Assembly: GCA_019246495.1 (NCBI GenBank)
Contig: JAFAQI010000168.1
Coordinates: forward strand, 1-7,643
DNA: 7,643 nucleotides
Source of the DNA: Frankiales bacterium
GTDB lineage: Bacteria; Actinomycetota; Actinomycetes; JAFAQI01
Direction: 5' to 3'
In this document: one piece after another, positions 1 through 5,693 of the stretch
Numbering within the stretch: position 1 is the first letter of the stretch
How the letters are laid out: the number at the start of each line of letters is the position of its first letter
The notes under the pieces: generated by a model
What the model was told of the DNA's origin: nothing
Seen by the model: only the letters and a program-made list of their open reading frames with translations
The model's database searches: none
Translations under genes and position numbers: made by a program

Positions 1-340
1 CGTAGTTGTTGAACATGCCGCCGCTGCTCGCGCACACACCCATCGCGAGCACCCACTTGGGCTCCGGCATCTGGTCGTAGATCTGCCGCAGCACCGGCGC
101 CATCTTCTGCGAGACCCGACCCGCGACGATCATCAGGTCGGCCTGCCGCGGAGTCGCGCTGAACCGCTCCATGCCGAAGCGCGCGATGTCGAACCGCGGT
201 CCGCCGACGGCCATCATCTCGATCGCGCAGCACGCCAGACCGAACTGCGCCGGCCACAGCGAGTTCTTGCGAGCGATGTTGAGCAGCTTGGCGACGGTCG
301 TCAAAAGGATGCCGTCGGGGAGCTTCTCCTCGAGACCCAT
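1..340 (-). CDS. nuoB: NADH-quinone oxidoreductase subunit B (NuoB), C-terminus off window
   Basis: NuoB is the peripheral-arm subunit of respiratory complex I that carries the terminal [4Fe-4S] cluster N2, next to the quinone site. The first 113 codons are visible. The start is ATG at 340-338, one base after the nuoA stop, which indicates tight translational coupling. Visible family marks are the tandem cysteines in [11 protein letters not shown] (Cys37-Cys38), the segment [27 protein letters not shown] (in part residues 46-71), [24 protein letters not shown], and [13 protein letters not shown] with a third cluster cysteine at about 103. The fourth ligand, usually in a later Pro-Gly-Cys-Pro-Pro motif, lies beyond the left edge. 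The family is about 160-190 residues long, so roughly one third is missing. The rest of the nuo operon should continue to the left. Identification is very secure. Confidence 0.97.
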   Translation of the reverse strand, partial: MGLEEKLPDGILLTTVAKLLNIARKNSLWPAQFGLACCAIEMMAVGGPRFDIARFGMERFSATPRQADLMIVAGRVSQKMAPVLRQIYDQMPEPKWVLAMGVCASSGGMFNNY

Positions 341-341
341 G

Positions 342-692
342 TCAGTCCCAGTCCAGTCCGCCGCGGCGCCACACGTAGGCGTAGACGACGAACACCGAAA
401 GGATGAACGTCAGCATCTCGATCAACCCGAACAGGCCGAGTTTGTCGAACGCCACGGCCCACGGATAGAGAAAGATGATCTCGATGTCGAAGACGATGAA
501 CAGCATCGCCGTCAGGTAGTACTTCACCGGAAACTTGTGACCGCGGAACGCCTGCGGAGTGGGCTCGATGCCGCACTCGTACGACGACAGCTTCGCGCGG
601 TTGAACCTCTTGGGTCCGGTGAGCGAGCCGGCGATGACCGAGAAGATGGCGAAACCGCTCGACAGCACGAGAAGGACGAGGATCGGGACCAC
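342..692 (-). CDS. nuoA: NADH-quinone oxidoreductase subunit A (NuoA)
   Basis: NuoA is a small membrane subunit of complex I at the junction of the proton-pumping arm and the quinone site. The protein is 116 residues, normal for the family. It has three hydrophobic segments (about 2-22, 59-80 and 85-108). The conserved loop has SSYECGIEP at about 36-44, with the family cysteine, and [13 protein letters not shown] follows in the second helix. The start is GTG at 692-690. No in-frame ATG, GTG or TTG lies between it and the upstream stop at 735-737, and a purine-rich Shine-Dalgarno (GAGAGGAAG) sits five bases upstream. The gene follows the menJ-like gene after 42 bp and leads straight into nuoB. 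As the first nuo gene it marks the operon's 5' end, though read-through from the menaquinone genes is possible. Confidence 0.97.
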   Translation of the reverse strand: MVPILVLLVLSSGFAIFSVIAGSLTGPKRFNRAKLSSYECGIEPTPQAFRGHKFPVKYYLTAMLFIVFDIEIIFLYPWAVAFDKLGLFGLIEMLTFILSVFVVYAYVWRRGGLDWD

Positions 693-717
693 GTCGTCTT
701 CCTCTCTTCGATCCGCG

Positions 718-733
718 CTGACCGAGGGGTCAG
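718..733 (-). promoter_or_regulatory. Intercistronic stem-loop between menJ and nuoA
   Basis: On the minus strand this is CTGACC-CCTC-GGTCAG, a perfect 6-bp stem with a 4-base loop. It starts one base after the last base of the menJ-like stop codon and ends about six bases before the purine-rich nuoA ribosome binding site. It has no U-tract, so it is not a classical intrinsic terminator. It could slow mRNA decay, attenuate read-through into nuoA, or be neutral. The fold is seen directly; its role is inferred. Confidence 0.35.
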
Positions 734-734
734 T

Positions 735-2042
735 CTAGGCGGCGGGTGCGAGTCGGTTGAGCGCGGTCACGATGCGGTCGAAGGCATCGCCACCGCGCGG
801 TTCAGCAAGGTTCGCGAGCAGCTTCAGGCAGAACTTCATCAACGTGGGATGCGGCAATCCGTGCCGCGTGCAGAGCTTCATCACCGACGGATGGCCGATC
901 GCCTTCACGAACAACCGGCCGACCGTGTAGTAGCCGCCGTACTCCGCGGCGAGCGCGGCCGGGTAGCCGTCGAGGACGCGCTCGCGGCGGACGCCGCTCG
1001 GCTCCGCAAGCGCCTGCGCGACGACCTCAGCGGCGAGCCGGCCCGACTCCATCGCGTAGGCAATGCCCTCGCCGTTCATCGGGTTGACCATGCCGCCGGC
1101 GTCGCCGACGAGCAGCGCGCCGTCGGCGTAGTGCGGCTTGCGGTTGAACCCCATCGGCAGCGCCGCACCGCGCGTCGGCGCGGTGGCGTTCTCCTCGACG
1201 AAGCCCCACTCCTCGGGCAGTCCCGCGAGCCAGCGGTCGAGCATCGCGCGGTAGTCGGTGCGGGCGAACGCGTCAGAGGTGTTGAGGATGCCGAGCCCGA
1301 CGTTGCTGGTGCCGTCCCCGACACCGAAGATCCAGCCATAGCCCGGCAGCAGGCGGCTGCGGCCCGGCGCCCCGTCCCACAGCTCCAGCCACGACTCGAG
1401 CCAGTCGTCGTCGTGCCGCGGCGAGCGGAAGTAGCGACGGTAGGCGACGCCCATCGGCCGGTCTTCGCGGCGCGTCCACCCCATCGCCAGCGAGAACCGC
1501 GACGAGTTGCCATCGGCGACGAGGGTCAGCGGCGCCTTGAACGTCCGGCCGTCCTTGGTCGTGACCCCGGTCGCCCGGCCGGTCCGTTCGTCGCGCACCG
1601 GACCCAGGACGGTCGTGCCCTCGTAGAGCCGGGCGCCAGCCTTCTGCGCGGCGCGCGCGAGCACCTCGTCGAAGTCCTGCCGGGGCCGCACCAGCCCGTA
1701 CGACGGAAACGCGGCGAGGTCCGGCCAAGGCACCTCGATGCGCATGCCGCCGCCGATGATGCGCAGGCCGTGGTTCTTGATCCAGCCGGCCGCCGGCTCG
1801 GTCTCGATGCCCATCGCGACGAGCTGCTTGACGGCGCGCGGGGTCAGCCCGTCACCGCAGACCTTCTCGCGGGGAAACTGCGACTTCTCGCAGACGACGA
1901 CGTCGACCCCGGCCTGCGCAAGGTGGTAAGCCGCGGTCGAGCCACCGGGGCCGGCGCCGACGATGACGACCTGCGCCTCTTCGACCGGGCCGGCCGGTGT
2001 CCGGGCAGGCTCGGCCGACGCGTGCTGGTCCGCGACGGGCAT
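735..2042 (-). CDS. menJ: Geranylgeranyl reductase-family flavoprotein, probable menaquinone reductase MenJ
   Basis: This is an FAD-dependent oxidoreductase of the geranylgeranyl reductase family, 435 residues. The Rossmann dinucleotide-binding motif is at 25-45 (VVIVGAGPGGSTAAYHLAQAG). CGDGLTPRAV at 62-71 is typical of prenyl reductases. A second FAD motif, LVADGNSS, lies at 174-181, LPGYGWIFGVGDG at 232-244, and the GDA/NPMNGEGIAYAMESGR block at 313-335. CGDGLTPRAV, PGYGWIF and NPxNGEGI match mycobacterial MenJ (Rv0561c) from memory. MenJ hydrogenates one isoprene unit of the menaquinone tail. The gene lies between menG and nuoA, which supports menaquinone rather than archaeal-type lipids or chlorophyll as substrate. 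The start is ATG at 2042-2040, with GAGGA four bases upstream. The first 22 residues are a non-conserved extension. A Crp-like palindrome lies just upstream. Specificity for menaquinone is inferred. Confidence 0.88.
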   Translation of the reverse strand: MPVADQHASAEPARTPAGPVEEAQVVIVGAGPGGSTAAYHLAQAGVDVVVCEKSQFPREKVCGDGLTPRAVKQLVAMGIETEPAAGWIKNHGLRIIGGGMRIEVPWPDLAAFPSYGLVRPRQDFDEVLARAAQKAGARLYEGTTVLGPVRDERTGRATGVTTKDGRTFKAPLTLVADGNSSRFSLAMGWTRREDRPMGVAYRRYFRSPRHDDDWLESWLELWDGAPGRSRLLPGYGWIFGVGDGTSNVGLGILNTSDAFARTDYRAMLDRWLAGLPEEWGFVEENATAPTRGAALPMGFNRKPHYADGALLVGDAGGMVNPMNGEGIAYAMESGRLAAEVVAQALAEPSGVRRERVLDGYPAALAAEYGGYYTVGRLFVKAIGHPSVMKLCTRHGLPHPTLMKFCLKLLANLAEPRGGDAFDRIVTALNRLAPAA

Positions 2043-2046
2043 GGGG

Positions 2047-2051
2047 TCCTC
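2047..2051 (-). promoter_or_regulatory. Ribosome binding site of menJ
   Basis: GAGGA on the minus strand, four bases before the ATG at 2042-2040. It fixes this ATG as the start and lies five bases from the Crp-like palindrome, so a factor bound there could plausibly interfere with transcription start or early elongation. Confidence 0.6.
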
Positions 2052-2055
2052 GACT

Positions 2056-2073
2056 TTGTGAACGGCTTCACAA
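2056..2073. promoter_or_regulatory. Crp/GlxR-type operator candidate in menG-menJ gap
   Basis: The plus strand reads TTGTGAACGGCTTCACAA, a perfect 7+7 inverted repeat around a 4-base centre. Within it is the full Crp-family consensus TGTGA-N6-TCACA (2057-2072). In actinobacteria, Crp (Mycobacterium Rv3676) and GlxR (Corynebacterium) bind this consensus and control many respiratory genes. The centre is about 22 bp upstream of the menJ start and the whole palindrome lies inside the 48-bp menG-menJ gap. So close to the start, the likeliest role is repression, or control of an internal promoter serving menJ-nuo. It could instead act as an RNA hairpin (7-bp stem, 4-base loop), but it lacks a U-tract. 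The palindrome is observed; the regulator is inferred. Confidence 0.6.
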
Positions 2074-2090
2074 TGAGGAGGTCAGTCTAG

Positions 2091-2789
2091 TTACCCGGTG
2101 GGCCGGACCGCACAGTGGATGGCCACGGCGCCGAACATGAGGTCCTGCCAGCTCACCTGCTCCCAGCCGGCTGCCCGCAGCGCGTTGGCCAGCGCGGCCT
2201 GGTCGAGCCAGGCGGCCGCCGACTCGGCCAGGTAGGTGTAGGACGACGGGTCGGACGAGAACACCCGCGCCAGTCGCGGCATCACCCGGCCGCTGTAGAA
2301 GTTGTTGACGGCCCGAAGGGGCCGGGCAGGCGGCGTCGCGGTCTCGAGCACGACGAGCTTGCCGCCGGGGACAGTGACGCGGGCGAGCTCCCGCAGCGCA
2401 GTGGCGAGGTCGGCGACGTTGCGAAGGCCGAACGACGCCGTCACGACGTCGAAGGCGGCGTCGGCGAACGGAAGCGCCAGTGCATCACCGGCCACGAACG
2501 TGAAGTCGTCGTGCTTCGCCCGGCCCTTGGCGAGCATTCCGGTCGAGAAGTCGCAGGCGACGGTGAGCGCCCCGGCGGCTGCGAACGGCGCGGACGAGGC
2601 GCCCGTGCCGGCGGCGAGGTCGAGGACGCGCATCCCCGCGGTCGGCGCGACGTGGCGGGTGACGACCTTGCGCCAGCGGCGCTCCTGGCCGAACGTCATC
2701 ACGGCGTTCATCGCGTCGTAGCGGTCGGCCACGGCGTCGAACATGCGCGCGACGTCAGCCGGCCGCTTCTCCAACGTCGCCCGCACCAT
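2091..2789 (-). CDS. menG: Demethylmenaquinone methyltransferase (MenG/UbiE family)
   Basis: This SAM-dependent class I methyltransferase makes the last step of menaquinone synthesis, C-methylation of demethylmenaquinone. It is 232 residues, usual for the family. Visible motifs are the N-terminal VARMFDAVADRYDAMNAVMTFG (in part 13-34, with UbiE signature YDxMN at 24-28), motif I DLAAGTG at 57-63, the acidic end of strand beta-2 at Asp80 (ACDFSTGML), GDALALPF at 101-108, FGLRNV at 120-125 and PGGKLVVLE at 141-149. The C-terminal YTYLAESAAAW matches the family's Y-x-YL-x-S region. The start is ATG at 2789-2787 with AGGA about nine bases upstream; a nearer ATG is out of frame. It lies 47 bp after the response regulator gene and 48 bp before the menJ-like gene, all in one direction. 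A ubiquinone role is unlikely because actinobacteria use menaquinone. Confidence 0.95.
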   Translation of the reverse strand: MVRATLEKRPADVARMFDAVADRYDAMNAVMTFGQERRWRKVVTRHVAPTAGMRVLDLAAGTGASSAPFAAAGALTVACDFSTGMLAKGRAKHDDFTFVAGDALALPFADAAFDVVTASFGLRNVADLATALRELARVTVPGGKLVVLETATPPARPLRAVNNFYSGRVMPRLARVFSSDPSSYTYLAESAAAWLDQAALANALRAAGWEQVSWQDLMFGAVAIHCAVRPTG

Positions 2790-2836
2790 GCCGCCATCCT
2801 GCCCGGTGCGACGGCGGGCCGTGCAACCGCTCGGAG

Positions 2837-3238
2837 CTAGCGGTCCCGAAGTGCGCGCAGCCGGGCAAGCAACTGCGTGACGCTCGTGCCCTTCTCGATG
2901 TAGTCGTCGGCACCCGCCGCCATCGCGGCGTCAGCAAGAGCGCGCTCGTCGAAACCGGAGAACACGACGATCCGGGCCCGCGGCAGCATCGTGCGGAGCG
3001 TCGGCAGCGCCTGCAGGCCGTCCATCACCGGCATCGCGAGATCGAGCAGGACGACGTCCGGCGCGAGCGCCTCGGCCTTGACGAGAGCTTGCTGCCCGTC
3101 GCCCGCCGTACCCACGACTTCGAAGTCGTCTTCGACGTCGAGCAGGACCGTGAGGAGCTCGCGGAGGTTGGCGGCGTCGTCGACGACGAGCACGCGGTCG
3201 CGCGGTCTCGCCGACGGTTCCTCACTGGGCTGGCTCAG
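2837..3238 (-). CDS. Single-domain response regulator (CheY-like receiver)
   Basis: This is a stand-alone phosphoacceptor receiver domain. Numbered from the GTG at 3193, it has the acidic pair Asp5-Asp6 (VLVVDD), the phosphorylation site Asp51 in VVLLDLAMPVMDG, the switch Ser79 (VVFSGFDE) and the invariant Lys101 (DDYIEKG). The alpha4-beta5-alpha5 face follows and the protein stops right after the domain, so no output domain exists. No histidine kinase is in the window. The start is uncertain. CTG at 3238-3236 has an excellent GAGGAGGG Shine-Dalgarno eight bases upstream, overlaps the preceding gene by 17 bp and gives 133 residues; I use it. GTG at 3193-3191 gives 118 residues but begins right on strand beta-1 with no good binding site. 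GTG at 3352-3350 would overlap the DUF4229-like gene by 131 bp. The receiver identity is secure; target and partner are unknown. Confidence 0.85.
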   Translation of the reverse strand: MSQPSEEPSARPRDRVLVVDDAANLRELLTVLLDVEDDFEVVGTAGDGQQALVKAEALAPDVVLLDLAMPVMDGLQALPTLRTMLPRARIVVFSGFDERALADAAMAAGADDYIEKGTSVTQLLARLRALRDR

Positions 3239-3548
3239 TGTGCCGACCCTCCTCGGACTGCTCCTGCAACCGGTCGACGTAAGCGTCCTCCGCGGCAGTC
3301 CGTGCCGCCGCGCGCTCCCGAAGTCGGTGTACCGAAGATTCGACCGTCGCACTCATCGCGAGACGTTGCCGTTGCAACAGGAACAACGAGACCACGCCGG
3401 AAGCGAGCAACGCCAGCACCAGCAGGAGGGGACCGGTCAGGCCGACGAGCCAGCCGGCGACGACGAAGCCCGCGAGAAGCAGCAGTCGCGCGACGCTGTA
3501 AACGAGGACCGCGCGGACCGATCCTGCTCGAGTCGGTCCGCCCGTCAC
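3222..3548 (-). CDS. DUF4229-like small membrane protein
   Basis: This is a 108-residue protein with two closely spaced transmembrane helices (about 13-36 and 39-58), then a charged, Ala/Arg/Glu-rich cytoplasmic tail (59-108) that looks helical. The pattern of Tyr-x-x-x-Arg followed by hydrophobic residues (VLVYSVARLLLLAGF), then a second helix ending in an Arg-Gln-Arg stretch, resembles the actinobacterial DUF4229 family, which has no assigned function. I infer this from pattern alone. The start is GTG at 3548-3546, ten bases after the surface protein's stop; no clear Shine-Dalgarno is visible, so coupling is possible. Longer in-frame extension to 3620 would run into the surface protein's end and adds non-conserved-looking sequence. 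The 3' end overlaps the likely CTG start of the response regulator, so the two are probably co-translated. Confidence 0.72.
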   Translation of the reverse strand: MTGGPTRAGSVRAVLVYSVARLLLLAGFVVAGWLVGLTGPLLLVLALLASGVVSLFLLQRQRLAMSATVESSVHRLRERAAARTAAEDAYVDRLQEQSEEGRHTEPAQ

Positions 3549-3558
3549 GGCGCCGAGG

Positions 3559-5202
3559 TTACGCGGAGCCGAACCGCCGCCGCAGCGCCAGCCCGCCCGC
3601 GAGTACGACGAGGCCAGCAATCGGCAGCCAGACGCGACCGCCGGTGTCGGCCAGGTGGCCGCTCGACGTCGGGTGACCGTTGGACGTCGGATGGCCCGAC
3701 TTCGGCGTGGTCGGCGTCGCGGCCTTGGCCGGCGTGTACTGCGCGGTCTCCGCGAGCTCGCCGAGGGTCAGCGCGCCGGAGACGCCCTTCGGCACACCGG
3801 CGACGGCCAGTGCCGACGGCAGCGTGATCGAAGGAAGCGTCAGCGTGAGACCGGTGATCGACGCGGATGCGAAGCGCGTCGCGCCCTGACGGTGTGTCTG
3901 CTCGAACGGCTTGCCCACCGAGATCGTCGGCGCGGTGAACGCGACACCGGCGACGCTGTTGAGCACCGAGGACAGGGTCTTCGTCACGCTGGCGAGCTTG
4001 CTGGTCAGCGAGGCGAGCGGCAGCTTGGTGCCGAGGACGTGGACCGAGCCGACGCTGACGTCGGCGACGGCCTGCATCGACCGGTTGGCAACGGCCTTCG
4101 TCGTGATGCTGATCGAGCCGAGCGATGCCAGCGGGTCGGTGTCACCCGTCACGAGACCGAGCACCTGGTTGACGAGCGCCTGGAGCGCGTCGACCAGAGC
4201 GTTGACCTCGGCGACGACGGCCTGCGCGGCCACCACTGCCTGGGCGAGAGTCGTCAGGCTGCTCGCGCCGGGCAGCGCCTGGATCGCGTTGCGCACGGTC
4301 GAGGACAGCGCCAGGTAGGCGGCCGCGGTGGGCTCCGTCGTCGGAGCGCCCGGGATCGCCGCGAGGCTGAGGGCGCTGAGGCCGGACCACGGTGCGTTGT
4401 ACGCGGACTGGGCCGCGGTCTGTCCGGCGGTCGCTGTACCGAGCGCGGACTGCGCGGCGCTGAGGGTGTCGGGTGCGCCGGAACCGATCGCCGCCTGCGC
4501 GGAGTCGACCGCGGAGTTGAGCGAGCTAACGCTGCCACCGACGAGACCGGCGAGCTGGGTCATCTTGCCCTGCGTCAGCTGGTCGACGAGTGCGGGGAGC
4601 TTGACGCCCAACGCGGCGAGCAGGTCGGAGACGGAGGGCAGCGCGAGCTTGCCGAGGGAGACCGACTTCTGTGCGATCGCGCCGCTCTTGGTGACCTGCG
4701 CGACGTCGGAGAGTGCGGCGGCCTGGAGGTTGAGCGGCACGGTGAGGACCGTGAGCTTGCCGAGCGCCTTCAGCGCGGCGGAAGCGAGGATCTTGCCGGC
4801 CGCGTCGGAGGCACCGGCAGAGAGCGTCGGGCCGGTCAGCGATGCCAGGCCGGCCGGCAACGACACCGACTTCGGCGCCTGCGGCACGGTCGTGGTGCCG
4901 CTCGACGGCGTGATCGTCTGCTGGCCGACCGGGCCGGTCAGCGTCGAGTCGACCGGGGTGATGACGAGCTTGGCGAGGTGCGGCGACGTCGTGTTGCCGG
5001 CGACCGCGGCGATCTCACCGGCCGTCAGCATGGTCCCGTTGACGGTGAGCCGGACGAGCGTCAGCGACGACGTCGCGGCGCCTTTCGCAGGATGGGCGGA
5101 CGACGCGGCACCGGCCGGCAGGGCGAGTGCGGCAAGCGTCGTGGTGACGCCGGCGACAGCGACCACGCGGACGAATCGGCGTGAGGGGTTGGCCAGCGCC
5201 AC
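3559..5202 (-). CDS. Secreted, probably sortase-anchored surface protein of unknown function
   Basis: This is a 547-residue exported protein I cannot assign to a functional family. The start is GTG at 5202-5200 with GGAGG six bases upstream; the frame stays open farther upstream, but that part is spurious. Residues 1-32 form a signal peptide: basic stretch PSRRFVR at 6-12, hydrophobic core to about 28, then an AGA-type cleavage site. The mature part is rich in Ala, Leu, Ser, Thr and Val and has no cysteine. It alternates beta-like Val/Thr/Ser stretches with Ala-rich, probably helical segments (about 245-295 and 315-360). The tail has a spacer of six-residue PTS(N/S)GH repeats, LADTG at 517-521, a hydrophobic helix (about 525-540) and RRRFGSA. 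That is a cell-wall sorting signal of the LAxTG kind used by class E sortases. No sortase gene is visible. Wall attachment is inferred; the protein could remain a membrane-anchored surface protein. Confidence 0.85.
   Translation of the reverse strand: MALANPSRRFVRVVAVAGVTTTLAALALPAGAASSAHPAKGAATSSLTLVRLTVNGTMLTAGEIAAVAGNTTSPHLAKLVITPVDSTLTGPVGQQTITPSSGTTTVPQAPKSVSLPAGLASLTGPTLSAGASDAAGKILASAALKALGKLTVLTVPLNLQAAALSDVAQVTKSGAIAQKSVSLGKLALPSVSDLLAALGVKLPALVDQLTQGKMTQLAGLVGGSVSSLNSAVDSAQAAIGSGAPDTLSAAQSALGTATAGQTAAQSAYNAPWSGLSALSLAAIPGAPTTEPTAAAYLALSSTVRNAIQALPGASSLTTLAQAVVAAQAVVAEVNALVDALQALVNQVLGLVTGDTDPLASLGSISITTKAVANRSMQAVADVSVGSVHVLGTKLPLASLTSKLASVTKTLSSVLNSVAGVAFTAPTISVGKPFEQTHRQGATRFASASITGLTLTLPSITLPSALAVAGVPKGVSGALTLGELAETAQYTPAKAATPTTPKSGHPTSNGHPTSSGHLADTGGRVWLPIAGLVVLAGGLALRRRFGSA
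3640..3654 (-). other. LADTG sorting motif of the surface protein
   Basis: These five codons encode Leu-Ala-Asp-Thr-Gly, followed by a Gly, a hydrophobic helix and an Arg-Arg-Arg tail. LAxTG is the form recognised by class E sortases of high-GC actinobacteria, in place of the LPxTG of Firmicutes. The three-part layout is seen directly; cleavage by a sortase is inferred. Confidence 0.75.
3655..3696 (-). repeat. 18-bp tandem repeat coding for PTS(N/S)GH linker
   Basis: Two adjacent 18-bp units (3655-3672 and 3673-3690), differing at three bases, are followed by a partial third unit. They encode the hexapeptides PTSSGH and PTSNGH just before the LADTG motif, preceded by SGH. Such Pro/Ser/Thr-rich spacers commonly cross the cell wall, and the repeat could vary in copy number between strains. 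Confidence 0.7.
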
Positions 5203-5446
5203 GGGAGACCTCCGACAGCATGGGGCGAAGTGCAATAAGGACTCGCAAAGGGTCCCGATTGCTGCACGGAGGTGTCCATGGCCCGATGTGACCAAATGTG
5301 AGCGGAGCCGCCCGATTGGCACATCACCGAACCGCCCAACAGGAGAAACGGCGGTCTTTTTGTGTGAAACGGCTGACGGCGCGGCCTTGCTGCGTGTACA
5401 CAGTTTCCTAACCGCACGTCCTGTTGCGGCGGAACGAGGGGGAACC
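5203..5446. promoter_or_regulatory. Divergent intergenic region between surface protein gene and bldC
   Basis: This 244-bp region must hold the promoters of both divergent genes. It is less GC-rich than its flanks. It contains ATGTGA twice in direct orientation exactly 10 bp apart (5286-5291, 5296-5301), CCCGAT three times at 28-29 bp spacing (5254, 5282, 5311), an 8-bp palindrome GTGTACAC (5394-5401), and near the edges the ribosome binding sites of both genes (GGAGG at 5209-5213 for the minus gene, GAGGGGG at 5436-5442 for bldC). A weak -35/-10 pair for bldC could be CTGACG (5373) and TACACA (5397), 18 bp apart. I see no convincing riboswitch or consensus promoter for the surface gene. Confidence 0.5.
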
Positions 5447-5686
5447 GTGGAAGCTCGAGAGCGGCTGTTGACGCCTGGTGAGGTGGCCAGCCTCTTCCGC
5501 GTGGACCCCAAGACGGTCACGCGATGGGCGGCGGCTGGACGGATCAGCAGCATTCGTACACCGGGTGGCCACCGGCGGTTCCGCGAGTCCGAGGTCCGCG
5601 CGCTTCTGCGCGGCGATGCGGCTGCTGCCGCGCCGACCGCGCCCGCTCCGCGTCAGTCAGTCGAAGACGAGCCGGCGCACAACTGA
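5447..5686 (+). CDS. bldC: BldC-like MerR-family DNA-binding regulator
   Basis: This is a 79-residue protein made almost entirely of one MerR-type winged helix-turn-helix. LLTPGEVASLFRVDPKTVTRW covers the HTH at about 7-27 and IRTPGGHRRFRESEVRALL the wing and following helix at about 36-54. From memory it is nearly the same as Streptomyces BldC over this stretch, with the same Arg-Val-Asp-Pro-Lys-Thr-Val-Thr-Arg-Trp recognition region. It lacks the effector-binding and long coiled-coil domains of full MerR proteins. BldC binds direct repeats as a head-to-tail array and times differentiation genes in Streptomyces. The tail (55-79, Ala/Pro-rich, then acidic) is not conserved. The start is GTG at 5447 with GAGGGGG four bases upstream. 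It is divergent from the surface protein gene and ends seven bases from the ccsB stop. Whether it controls development in this organism is unknown. Confidence 0.9.
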   Translation: MEARERLLTPGEVASLFRVDPKTVTRWAAAGRISSIRTPGGHRRFRESEVRALLRGDAAAAAPTAPAPRQSVEDEPAHN

Positions 5687-5693
5687 GCCGCCG

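Noticed and set aside
341..360. GGACTG-like triple repeat at the nuoA/nuoB junction
   Set aside because: It is explained by the nuoA C-terminal codons Gly-Leu-Asp-Trp-Asp-stop and needs no other function.
171..2090. A 639-codon open frame on the plus strand
   Set aside because: It is fully antisense to nuoB, nuoA and menJ, whose family motifs are unmistakable. Its translation is rich in Arg, Ala, Asp, Glu and His, as expected for an opposite-strand shadow in high-GC DNA.
2790..2836. GC-rich inverted repeat (ACGGC-CC-GCCGT) between the response regulator and menG as a terminator
   Set aside because: The stem is only 5 bp with a 2-base loop and no U-tract; such pairs are common by chance at this GC content.
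3655..5184. A 509-codon open frame on the plus strand
   Set aside because: It is antisense to the surface protein and is mostly Arg, Gly, Glu and Asp. The minus frame has a signal peptide, a good ribosome binding site and a sorting signal, so the plus frame is a shadow.
5215..5222. Twin-arginine export of the surface protein from SRRF at residues 7-10
   Set aside because: The Phe follows the Arg pair directly instead of one residue later and no FLK-like run follows, so a general Sec signal peptide is more likely.
5394..5401. GTGTACAC palindrome upstream of bldC as an operator
   Set aside because: It is only 8 bp, pairing stops at once outside it, and an 8-bp palindrome is not rare enough to claim as a site on its own.
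4328..5446. Upstream extension of the bldC frame to a much longer protein
   Set aside because: BldC proteins are about 70 residues, a good ribosome binding site precedes the GTG at 5447, and the extension runs antisense through the surface protein gene.
5203..5553. N-terminal extension of the surface protein beyond the GTG at 5202
   Set aside because: The extension would bury the signal peptide, runs through the intergenic region and into bldC, and ignores the well-placed GGAGG upstream of 5202.
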